Source of the DNA: Streptomyces sp. QL37
GTDB lineage: Bacteria > Actinomycetota > Actinomycetes > Streptomycetales > Streptomycetaceae
DNA length: 64,000 nucleotides
Assembly: GCF_002941025.1 (NCBI RefSeq)
Contig: NZ_PTJS01000001.1
Span: forward strand, 6,205,472-6,269,471
Direction of reading: 5' to 3'
Below are positions 35,672 through 44,400 of this stretch, in pieces. Below the pieces are notes generated by a model. The model saw only the letters and a list, made by a program, of their open reading frames with translations. It had not been told where the DNA came from and did no database searches. The position numbers and the translations under genes are program-made. Numbering within the stretch: position 1 is the stretch's first letter; the number at the start of each line of letters is the position of its first letter.

Positions 35672-36928
35672 TCAATCAGTGGCGATGCGGATGGCGGCGT
35701 CCGCGTCCAGGACGCGCCGCCGCGTGGTGTCCGCGTCCGGTCCGGTCGCGATGACGTGCCCGGCGCGGTCCCAGGAGGAGGCCCATGCCCCGACCTCCTG
35801 GCCGGCCTCGACATCCACCTCCACCGCCCGGATGCCCGGCAGTTCCTTCGCCGTGTCCTCGCCGGCGACCTCGGTGACGGTGCCCGGCCGGGCCGACAGG
35901 AAGCGGATGGCGGACGTCCGTTGCGCTGTCCGGGGAAGCGTGACGGGGCGGTCGGCCAGGAGGTCCATGAGGGTCAGCCTGATCCGGGTGTCGTAGGCCA
36001 GGTCGATCAGGTCGATCAGGTAGTCGCCGGGGCAGCGTCCGGCGCATTCGACCAGCGTCGGACCGGACTCGGTCAGGATCCACTCGGCGTGCAGGATGCC
36101 GGTTCGGAAGCCGAGCGCGTCGACCAGCGCCCGGACGGCCGTCTGGAACGCCGCCTCCGTGTCCTCGTCCAGCGGTGCGGGCAGCAGATGGCCGAGCTCG
36201 ACCGGATACGGCCCCGGGATCACCGTCTTGGCGGTGATGTTCTCGAAGACGATCTCGCCCCGCCGGACCAGCGCCTCGATGCTGTATTCGGGACCTTGCA
36301 GGCGCTCCTCGGCCAGGAACCGCCATTCCAGCGGCCGGTCGGGCACCTGTTCGTACTCGGCGGCCGACGAGGTCCGCTCCCACGCCAGTGCCGCGGTGGT
36401 GGCGTCGACCGAGTCCAGCAGTTGCACGCCGACACTCGCCTGCCGGTTCGCCGGCTTGACCACCACCGGCCCGTCACCGGCGAACTCGAGGATGTCCTCG
36501 GGGCCGTGCACCTCCCGCCAGCGTGGATTGCGTACGCCGCCCGCACCGGCGACCTCGCGCAACCTGACCTTGTCCCGAAGTGCCTGCGCCGCCGTCTCCG
36601 TCGCGCCCGGCAGCCCCAGCTTCTCGGCCAGCGCGGCCGCCGCCGGCACCGCGTACTCCAGACCCGGTACGACAGCGGCCACCGGCCGTGCCGCCGACAG
36701 CTCGACCGCCAGGTCAAGGGCTTCGGCCGACTGCTGGTAGCTCGCCGGGACGATCCGGTCCAGGCAGTCGAACCTCGACGCCGCGTCGCGCAGTTCACGC
36801 TTGCGGATGATGTCGGGTTCCTCGATCACCACGACGGACCCGCTGGGTACCCTCCCGTCGATCGCGCGCAGATAGGCCGCGTTGTAACCGACGAACAACA
36901 CCTGGGCGTCCGTGTCGGGGACGGTCAT
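35672..36928 (-). CDS. ATP-grasp ligase (cluster enzyme 1)
   Basis: A 418-aa ATP-grasp protein of the carboxylate-amine ligase type. It activates a carboxylate as acyl phosphate and couples it to an amine, thiol or other nucleophile. An N-terminal preATP-grasp domain (to about 110) is followed by the ATP-binding region with GPVVVKPANRQASVGV and EERLQGPEYSIEALV. The Mg-binding end reads LVECAGRCPGD, where the canonical ExN is ECA. The ATG at 36928 follows a near-perfect ribosome site (AGGAGGTCACC-ATG). This is one of three ATP-grasp domains in the operon, suggesting successive ligations. Confidence 0.87.
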   Translation of the reverse strand: MTVPDTDAQVLFVGYNAAYLRAIDGRVPSGSVVVIEEPDIIRKRELRDAASRFDCLDRIVPASYQQSAEALDLAVELSAARPVAAVVPGLEYAVPAAAALAEKLGLPGATETAAQALRDKVRLREVAGAGGVRNPRWREVHGPEDILEFAGDGPVVVKPANRQASVGVQLLDSVDATTAALAWERTSSAAEYEQVPDRPLEWRFLAEERLQGPEYSIEALVRRGEIVFENITAKTVIPGPYPVELGHLLPAPLDEDTEAAFQTAVRALVDALGFRTGILHAEWILTESGPTLVECAGRCPGDYLIDLIDLAYDTRIRLTLMDLLADRPVTLPRTAQRTSAIRFLSARPGTVTEVAGEDTAKELPGIRAVEVDVEAGQEVGAWASSWDRAGHVIATGPDADTTRRRVLDADAAIRIATD

Positions 36929-37009
36929 GGTGACCTCCTGTCTGATGGGACGGACCACTGCATGGCACTGCCTTTCCTCATGAGCGGGTAGCCGCGTGCG
37001 CGACGACGT

Positions 37010-38284
37010 TCATACGGGTGCTCCGAGCGCCTCGCTCCGGCCGCCGGCCCGTGCGGGCACTCCGTCGATGACGACCTCTATGGAGGCGAGTACCTCGGCG
37101 CATCGCGCCTGCGCCTCCTCGGGCGAGGGGCCGGAGACGATGACGTGCCCCTGGCGGCTCTTGGAGTCGCGGACCGCCGGCACGGTGTCTCCGGGGGACA
37201 GCCGGAGGGTCAGCTCGTCGACGTGGCCGAGCCGGGCGGCCGCCTCCGGACCCCGGATCCCGTCCACATGGCCGGGCGGGAAGGTGAAGAACCGCACGAT
37301 CGCCGTGGCTGTCGGCTCGGACAGCTCGGCCGTGGTGCCGGCCAGGGAGGCGAAGACCGCCTGTTCCATGTCCAGGCCGGTGGCCAACTGGACGAGTCGC
37401 GGTATGCGGTCACCACCGAGCCGGGCCTGCGACTCCACGATGCGCGGGCCCCGCTGCGTCCAGATGACCTCGGTGTGTGCGGGGCCGAACCGGTAACCGC
37501 AGGCCGTCAGGAACTTTGTCGTCAGTTCCTCGACGGCCTGCCGGCGGTCCTGGGTCAGCGGCGCCGGATGGACGTGCCCCACCTCCACGAACAGCGGTGG
37601 CGGCCCGAGCAGTTTCTCGGTGATGCCGACGACCTGATGCCGGCCGTCCGCACTCAGCGTCTCCACGCTGTACTCCGGACCGCGCAGGTACTCCTCCACC
37701 AGGAACGGGCCGTCGTACGCGTACTGGTCGACCAGCTGGGTCCAGGGCACCTGGTCCGCCGGTTCCCGCCACAGGAACACTCCCCGACTGCCCGCGAGCG
37801 CGGCCGGTTTGACCACGGCGGGCAGGCCGATCCGCGCGACAGCGCCCGGCACGTCGGCCCGGGTCGGCGCCGCGGCGAAGGACACCGGTGACAGACCGCG
37901 CTCCGCCAGCAGTTCCCGCATCGCGTGCTTGTCGGCGAGATACCGGATCGCCGCGGCCGGATTGACCTCGGCGTGCAGCTCCTCGGCCACCTCGTAGGCG
38001 CTGACCATGGTCTCTTCGCGGCCTATGTGGTAGATCACCGAGACGCCGTGCTCGCGCGCCACCTCACGGATGGTGCGACGCAGCAGCTCCTCGTCCCGGA
38101 AGTCGGCCGTCACGAACAGGTCGGCCAGCTCGCGTACGTCGTCGAGGTAACCGGGCGACTCCAGCCGTGGGTCCCAGATCGCGCCGACCCAGAACCCCTC
38201 TTCCCGCGCCTTCCGGACGAACTGGCGGTACGGCATCACCATCAGCAGGCGGGGCCGGGCGTCGGCGGGGACGGGGGCGGTCAA
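37010..38284 (-). CDS. ATP-grasp ligase (cluster enzyme 2)
   Basis: A 424-aa ATP-grasp protein. The preATP-grasp domain carries VIYHIGREETMVSAYEVAEEL; ATP-binding segments are LPAVVKPAALAGSRGVFLW and VEEYLRGPEYSVETLS. The Mg-site motif is RIVESQARLGGDRI, again without the usual Asn (ESQ). It starts at a TTG whose last bases overlap the stop of the ATP-grasp-CysK fusion gene (TTGA), with GGAGGTG just upstream, so the two proteins are translationally coupled. It likely ligates the amino acid made by the fusion enzyme to another carboxylate or amine; this is inferred from context. Confidence 0.85.
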   Translation of the reverse strand: MTAPVPADARPRLLMVMPYRQFVRKAREEGFWVGAIWDPRLESPGYLDDVRELADLFVTADFRDEELLRRTIREVAREHGVSVIYHIGREETMVSAYEVAEELHAEVNPAAAIRYLADKHAMRELLAERGLSPVSFAAAPTRADVPGAVARIGLPAVVKPAALAGSRGVFLWREPADQVPWTQLVDQYAYDGPFLVEEYLRGPEYSVETLSADGRHQVVGITEKLLGPPPLFVEVGHVHPAPLTQDRRQAVEELTTKFLTACGYRFGPAHTEVIWTQRGPRIVESQARLGGDRIPRLVQLATGLDMEQAVFASLAGTTAELSEPTATAIVRFFTFPPGHVDGIRGPEAAARLGHVDELTLRLSPGDTVPAVRDSKSRQGHVIVSGPSPEEAQARCAEVLASIEVVIDGVPARAGGRSEALGAPV

Positions 38285-40521
38285 CGGGCACCTCCGCTGT
38301 CGGCGGCCCCGGCCGTGACCTGCTCGGCCGCGCGGCCGAGCAGGCTCAGGTACCGCTCACCGGTGTCGGGCAGCAGGGTGACGACGCGCTTGCCCCGGTA
38401 TTCCGGACGGCCGGCCACGACACCGGACGCGTGCACGACCGCTCCGGCCGAGACACCGACCATGAGTCCCGCGTGCAGCGCGAGCCGACGGGTGGTGTCC
38501 AGGGCGTCGGAGTCGGAGACCGCGATCACCTCGTCGATGAGCTCCTGGTCCGTGGTCGGCGCGATGAAGCCGCCGTTGAACCCCGGAATGCAGTGTGTGC
38601 CGGGTTCACCGCCGGAGAGGAGGGGCGACCCCGCCGGCTCCACCGCCACGAGGCGGACCGAGGGGTTCCTCTCGCGGAGGTACCGGCCCGCACCACTGAG
38701 GGTGCCGCCGGTGCCGACCCCACAGACGAACACGTCGATCAGCCCGTCGGTGTCGGCCCAGATCTCCGGGCCTGTCGACTCGTAGTGCGCCCGCGCGTTG
38801 TCCGGGTTGTCGTGCTGGCGGCAGAACCACGAACCGGGGGTCTCCCGGTGGATCTCCTCGGCCTTGTCGACCGCCGCCTGGTAGCCCCCCGCATGCGGAG
38901 TCGCCACCACCTCGGCACCGAGCGATCCGAGGATGGCCACCCGCTCCTGGGTCGCGTTGTCCGGAAGCACGATGACGCAGCGGTAGCCACGGGCAGCCGC
39001 CAGCGCCGCCAGCGAGATCCCGGTGTTGCCCGAGGTCGCCTCGATCACGGTGCCGCCGACCGGTCCGAGCAGGCCCCGTTCCTCGGCGCCGCGCAGCATC
39101 GAGAGAGCGGCCCGGTCCTTGCTGCTGGACCACGGGTTGAACAGTTCCAGCTTCGCCAGCACGCTGGTGTCGGCCGGTGCGCCGTCCACGATCCGGTCCA
39201 CCGGCAGCCGCAGCAGCGGTGTGCCGCCGATCAACTCGACGAGCGAGTCCGCGACCGGGCGCCGGGTGACCGGCACGGTCCGGATGCTGATCTCCTTGGC
39301 GGCGGCCTCGGCGGTCCGCGCCGCGAGCTGGGCGGTTTCGGCCACCACGAGCACATGACCGGCCCGGTCACCGTTGCGGCGGAGCTCCCGTATCTCGTCG
39401 CCCGGCTTCGGCTTGAGCACGACCTCCTCCACGCCGGGCAGCGCGGCGGCTCGCTCCTGACCGCTGATGGACTCCACCCGGCCGGGCTGTGCCGTCAGAT
39501 AGCGGATGGCTGTTCCGCCGACCGGGTGCTCGGGCAGGACTCTGGCCGGGAGCGGCTGGCCGAGGTACTGCCGGGTCACCAGTTCCAGGGAGCGGATACC
39601 GAGAGCGCGGTCGACCAGGTACGTGATCTTGCCGCCGGCGGGCCGTGGGTTGATCTCGATGAGCTTGGGGCCCGACCCCGTGACCTTGATCTCGACGTGC
39701 GCCATGCCCAGGTCGAATCCGACCCCGCGCAGTGCGTCCACGGCCAGTTCGCCGCAGGCGCGCACCGTCGGCCCGGGCAGGCTGGACGGGAAGGTGTGGC
39801 CCAGCTCGACGAAGTAGCCCAGGCCGCCGACCGACTTGTCGGTCACCCCGAACACCTCGTAACGGTCACCGTCGGCCAGCACCTCCACGCTGACCTCGGG
39901 ACCGCTCAGGTACTCCTCGACCATCAGCTCGTGGTAGCGGCTCTGGCCACGGGTGTTCTCCACCCTCGTTCTGATCAGCCGGACGTGCTCCCCGGCCTGG
40001 GCCGCGGTCTCCACCAGCCGGACATCCGCGCTGCTGGTCTCGTCCGCCGGCTTCACGACGCAGGGCAGACCGATCTCGGCCGCGGCCGACTCCGCCTCGG
40101 CAGGCGTCCGGACGGTGCGGAACGCCGGCATCGGCACCCCGACCTCCGCACAGCGCCGGCGCATCAGCGCCTTGTTGCGTGCGACGGCGACCCCGTTGAC
40201 GCTGACCGTGGGGAGCCCGAGCAGGACGGCCACCTCGGCGGCCACGACCACGTCGTACTCGGCCAGGGTCAGGAAGGCGTCGAAGGGATGGTCGGCTCCG
40301 GCCGCGTGCACATGCGGCAGGAGCTCCTCCAGGATGTTCGTCTCGCAGTGGACGATCTCGTCGACGTAGTCGTCGAAGTAGGCCGGACCGCCCGGCACTT
40401 CGAGATAGCGGTCCAGGTCGCGGGTGAAGAAGGTGACACGGCAGTCGAGTTCCTTGATGATCTGCAGGCCCTCGAAGCCGGAACCGGAGAGGTTGCTCTC
40501 CAGGACACCGACATGAATCAC
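38281..40521 (-). CDS. ATP-grasp ligase fused to a cysteine synthase-like PLP enzyme
   Basis: A 746-aa two-part enzyme. Residues 1 to about 410 form an ATP-grasp domain (LPCVVKPADETSSADVRL; VEEYLSGPEVSVEVLA; canonical LIEINPRPAGG). From about 425 it is a cysteine synthase/beta-substituted alanine synthase: PLP Lys468 in NPWSSSKDRA, substrate loop TSGNTGIS, phosphate loop GVGTGGT and SAGAVVHASG. The PLP part should replace the acetyl group of O-acetylserine by a nucleophile, with the serine acetyltransferase gene directly upstream. The ATP-grasp part would then ligate the product. GTG at 40521 was chosen for its GGAGG 6 nt upstream; an ATG at 40539 lacks one. The fusion is unusual. Confidence 0.86.
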   Translation of the reverse strand: MIHVGVLESNLSGSGFEGLQIIKELDCRVTFFTRDLDRYLEVPGGPAYFDDYVDEIVHCETNILEELLPHVHAAGADHPFDAFLTLAEYDVVVAAEVAVLLGLPTVSVNGVAVARNKALMRRRCAEVGVPMPAFRTVRTPAEAESAAAEIGLPCVVKPADETSSADVRLVETAAQAGEHVRLIRTRVENTRGQSRYHELMVEEYLSGPEVSVEVLADGDRYEVFGVTDKSVGGLGYFVELGHTFPSSLPGPTVRACGELAVDALRGVGFDLGMAHVEIKVTGSGPKLIEINPRPAGGKITYLVDRALGIRSLELVTRQYLGQPLPARVLPEHPVGGTAIRYLTAQPGRVESISGQERAAALPGVEEVVLKPKPGDEIRELRRNGDRAGHVLVVAETAQLAARTAEAAAKEISIRTVPVTRRPVADSLVELIGGTPLLRLPVDRIVDGAPADTSVLAKLELFNPWSSSKDRAALSMLRGAEERGLLGPVGGTVIEATSGNTGISLAALAAARGYRCVIVLPDNATQERVAILGSLGAEVVATPHAGGYQAAVDKAEEIHRETPGSWFCRQHDNPDNARAHYESTGPEIWADTDGLIDVFVCGVGTGGTLSGAGRYLRERNPSVRLVAVEPAGSPLLSGGEPGTHCIPGFNGGFIAPTTDQELIDEVIAVSDSDALDTTRRLALHAGLMVGVSAGAVVHASGVVAGRPEYRGKRVVTLLPDTGERYLSLLGRAAEQVTAGAADSGGAR

Positions 40522-40588
40522 GTATGCCTCCGATGGCATGCCGACACACGGTCGGGTGGGGACGGGAAGGACGGGGGCGGGCGGCGCG

Positions 40589-41197
40589 TCACCAGCACCC
40601 CGAGGTGGCCAGGGCGCGCAGCAGCTGGGCGGCGTCCTCGCGGTCCTCGGGCGACGGCCGTCGCACGATCTCGGCCGCGGGAGCCACGACGCGCGCGCCG
40701 GGTGGCACGTCGGTGAGCACGAGCGACCCCGCGCCGATCAGGGCGTCGTCGCCGACGGTGACCGGACCGAGCACGATCGCGTTGGTGCCGATCACCACCC
40801 GGTCGCCGAGGACCGGGTGCCGGCGGGAACCGGGGTCGCGCCGGCCGTCCCGCCACCAGCCGACCGCGCCGAGCGTGACCTGATGGAAGATCGTGACGTC
40901 GTCACCGACTCGGGCGGTCTCGCCGATCACCACAGCGGCCCCGTGGTCGATGAACACGCGCCGTCCGAGGCTCGCGCCCGGATGGATCTCGATCCCGCCG
41001 GTCGCCACGCGCGCCAGATAGGCCAGGACCCGTGCGCTGTGACGGTGGCCGCGGGTGTGCAGCGCATGCGCCAGCCGATGGGTCCACAGCGCGGGCAGCG
41101 CGGGATGCAGCAGCGCCTCCGCGCGCGAGTGCGTCGAAGGGTCCCGTGCGACGATCATGGAGAGGTCCTCCTTCGCCCGGGCGATCGTCCTGCGCAT
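40589..41197 (-). CDS. cysE: Serine O-acetyltransferase (CysE-like)
   Basis: A 202-aa left-handed beta-helix acetyltransferase. The hexapeptide repeats run from about 65 to 165. The catalytic-type His lies in FIDHGAAVVIGETARVGD, and FHQVTLGAVG is typical of CysE. It makes O-acetylserine, the co-substrate of the fused cysteine synthase-like enzyme encoded next. Its presence as a dedicated copy inside the operon points to precursor supply rather than general cysteine synthesis. The ATG at 41197 has GAGGAGG upstream. The C-terminus ends GCW and is short, lacking the usual cysteine-feedback Ile tail; I infer but cannot show relaxed inhibition. Confidence 0.9.
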   Translation of the reverse strand: MRRTIARAKEDLSMIVARDPSTHSRAEALLHPALPALWTHRLAHALHTRGHRHSARVLAYLARVATGGIEIHPGASLGRRVFIDHGAAVVIGETARVGDDVTIFHQVTLGAVGWWRDGRRDPGSRRHPVLGDRVVIGTNAIVLGPVTVGDDALIGAGSLVLTDVPPGARVVAPAAEIVRRPSPEDREDAAQLLRALATSGCW

Positions 41198-41256
41198 GCG
41201 GTCCTCCTCAGGTCATGTCCTGGTTGTCCTGCGGCCGTCGGATGTGGGCGGCCTGT

Positions 41257-41481
41257 TCAGTAGTTCGGGACCTTGATCAGATTGCCGGTGCCTCCGGCTA
41301 TCTCCGGCACGTACACCCGCTCGTTCCAGACGTCCTGAGCCACCGGTTCGAGGGCGATCGACACCGTGCCCCCGTCGACGGAGAAGGCGGTCTGGACCGC
41401 CCTGGTGATCGCGTCGACCAAGGCCGAGACCTGGTGCGCCTCGAGGTTGCCGGGGAAGTGTTTGATGTTGACGTGGGGCAC
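41257..41481 (-). CDS. Possible internal-start free tautomerase from the NRPS gene (PptA-like)
   Basis: In frame with the NRPS, a GTG at 41481 is followed by CCC, giving (f)Met-Pro-His-Val-Asn-Ile-Lys, and ends at the NRPS stop: 74 codons. GGAAAGG (41490-41496 on the reverse strand) lies exactly 8 nt before this GTG. Family members such as E. coli PptA begin MPHIDIKCFP and need the free N-terminal proline as catalytic base after Met removal. Here the homologous segment VPHVNIKHFP starts at this codon and the homology runs to the C-terminus (LIKVPNY). Internal initiation would therefore yield an active stand-alone enzyme. It remains a prediction; the same residues are also the NRPS C-terminal domain. 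Confidence 0.4.
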   Translation of the reverse strand: MPHVNIKHFPGNLEAHQVSALVDAITRAVQTAFSVDGGTVSIALEPVAQDVWNERVYVPEIAGGTGNLIKVPNY

Positions 41482-44400
41482 TCCGATGGCCTTTCCGATG
41501 AGCCGTGCGGACTGGATGGCGGTGACGAGTTCGTCCACTCCGCCGGTGCGGAGCAGGGCGTAGTGGTCGGCCTCCAGCTGTCTGATCCGGGGAGGCGTGG
41601 TCGACAGCACATGGCCGGAGTCGATGAAGGAGCCCTGATCGCCCTGGGCCCGGAAGACGGTGACCGGCGCCGCGACGGTGCGCTCGGCCAGCTCGTGAGG
41701 GGCGTACTCGAACAGGAACGTCCGCCGCACCACGCCCACGATCCGGCGCACCAGCTCGTGGTCCAGGTGCTCGAAGCGGTCGCAGACGAACGCGATGAAC
41801 GTGTCCTCGTCGTGGGTGGCGGCCAGGCACTCGTCGACCGCCGACTGTTCGAGGTTTCCGGCGAACACCGAGTACAGGATGGAGACGAAGGTCGTGTCGG
41901 TGAAGCTGACCGCCGCGTCGGCGGAGGTCTCCTCGCGGACCTCCACCGGAGGTTTGCCCGGAGCGATGAGGACCACCTCCTCGACCCGCTCTCCCCGGCG
42001 CTCCAGCTGATACGCCACCTCGAAGGCGACCCGGGCCCCGAAGGAGTAACCCCACAGCACGTACGGGCCGTCAGGCTGGATCCGCCTGATGAGTTCGAGG
42101 TCCTCGGCGACCATCTCGTCGAAGGTCGGGTACGCGGTCTCGCCCGCGTTGACGCCGTGGGCCTGGACACCGAGGAACGGCCGCCCCAGGTCCAGCCTGC
42201 CGGCCAGGAGCCGCAGGCTCATCGGGTATCCGCCCAGCCCCGGCCAGCAGAACACCGGCCGGCGGTCGTCCCCGCCGCGCAGCCGCACCGCTCTGGACAG
42301 CGAGGTCGCCGGCTCCCGGTCGATGCGTCTGGCCAGCTCCGCGATCGTCGGTGCGTCGAACAGGACCTGGAGAGGCAGGGAGCTGCCCAGCTCCCTGTTG
42401 ACCCGGCCGACCAGATTGACGGCGGTCAGCGAGTGGCCCCCGGCCGCGAAGAAGTTGTCCCGGATCGAGACCCTCTCCTGCCGCAGCACCTTCTGCCACA
42501 GCGCGGCCACAGCCTCCTCGGTGGGCGTACGGGGCGGGACGACAGGAGCCTCGGTGTCGCGCACGGCGGCCTCGTCGAGGGCGCGCAGAGCCTGGTGGTC
42601 GATCTTGCCGTTGGCGGTGAGCGGGAAGGAGTCCAGCACGGTGACCCGGTTGGGCACCATGTACGGAGGCAGGGAGGCGGACAGGTTGTCCCTGACGATC
42701 TCGGCCGGTCCACGTGTGTGGACGGAGTCCTCCTTCATCCCTTCGCTGAGCCGCTGTTCCGCGCTGACGCGACCGCCGAGGGCGAAGTAGGAGGCCCGGC
42801 CGGGTCCCAGCCCGGTGATGGCCGCGATGCGCCGGGCCGAAGGCAGGTCGTTGCCGGTCTCCGAGCTGTAGCCGGAGGACATCAGCCCCACGCCGATGTC
42901 GTTCATCTGGAGGCGCTGCAATTCCCGGCCGAGGTCGACGTAGCGCTGCCAGGGGGCTGGGGCCCGGCCGACCAGGGTGATCCCGAAGCTCGCGCGCTCG
43001 TAGACCTCCTGGTTGATGGCGATGACGTGCTGCTTCAGTATCAGTTCGTCGGACACCCGCACCAGGCCGGCGCCGTCGTACCGGTACTGGCCGCCGGCCA
43101 GATCGGCGATCCGGCCCGGATGCGCCTGCACGTAGACGTCCACCGGGCTGGGGAGGGCGGGGGAGGAGGACGACTCCACCTCGTACGTGGCCAGGTGGTA
43201 GTCCTCGTCAGGGCATCGCAGCAGTTCCTTGACCCCGGGCGTCCCCTCGCGGGCGTCGATCCGCAGGCCGAGTTCGGGGAGCAGTCCGTCGAACAGGCCG
43301 ACCATGTGGCCGGCTTCGAAGTGGAGCACCTCCTGGATGTTGTTGCGGTAGACCGGCTCGATCGCCGACCGGCGGCCGATGAGGTGGACCCGCAGCCTCG
43401 GCACGCCGGCCGGTGCGGGAGTGATCAGGGAGAGCTGATGACTGACCGGGTTGTAGTAGTAGTGGCCGGGATCGAGGCCCGCGACGCCGGACAGTTCGAG
43501 GTACAGCTGAGTGGCGTACAACGCCCCGGGGGAGGCGTAGCCGTACTTGGGCAGCAGCCTCTCCTCGCTCGTGAACTGGCCGAAGGACCGGAGCAGAGTG
43601 CCGAGTTCGGACCGGGTCAGGGTGTTCGGGGTGCGGGGAGCGGCCGACTGGTCCGTCCGGCCGGCGAGCAGGCGCAGGACGTCGTCCCCGGTGACCTCGC
43701 CGCCTTCGAAGAACCGGTAGGTCTTGCGGGCGAACACCGTGCGCCGCTGCTGGGCCGTGGGCGACCGTCCGGGCAGATCGACGACCTGGCGCCCGGACTC
43801 CTGGCGCACCCCCAGGTCGGCGAGCTGGGCCCGTAGTTGCAGCTTGCTCCGCTTCGACTGGTGATGGGCGCCGTGGTTGCCCTGGTCCATCAGCGCGGCG
43901 CGGTCGGGGTCGAGCTCGATGAACGAGATGAGGTTGGCACCGAGTCTCGGGTCCTCCCGCACCAGGACGGCGGCGCGCTTCACCCAGTCGTGCTTCTCGA
44001 TGGCCACCTTGATCTCGTCGAGTTCCACCCGGAAGCCGCGCAGCTTGACCTGACTGTCGGTGCGGCCGAGGAACTGGACGGTGCCGTCGTCGTTCCACCG
44101 GGCGAGGTCACCGGTGCGGTAGAGGCGGGCGAACCGGGGATCCGTGGAGTACGGGTTGGGGACGAACCGTTGGGCGGTCAGGTCGGGGCGCTTCAGATAG
44201 CCGCGGGCGAGCTGGCGGCCCGCGATGTGGAGCTCACCCGACTCGCCGTGCGGGACGGGCCGCCGGTCGGGGCCGAGGACGTGGAAGCTCATGTCCCGCA
44301 CAGGCCGGCCTATGGAGATGTGGTCCGGGCCGTCCTGGACGGTGGCCCGGTCGACGCTGTGGGCCGACGCGTTGATCGTGCATTCGCTCGGGCCGTAGAG

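Noticed and set aside
38167..40716. 849-codon open frame antisense to the ATP-grasp-CysK gene
   Set aside because: The opposite strand has clear catalytic motifs across the whole span; this frame shows none.
41032..43836. 934-codon open frame antisense to the NRPS
   Set aside because: Its translation is Gly, Arg and Asp-rich without motifs, while the NRPS frame carries every expected motif.
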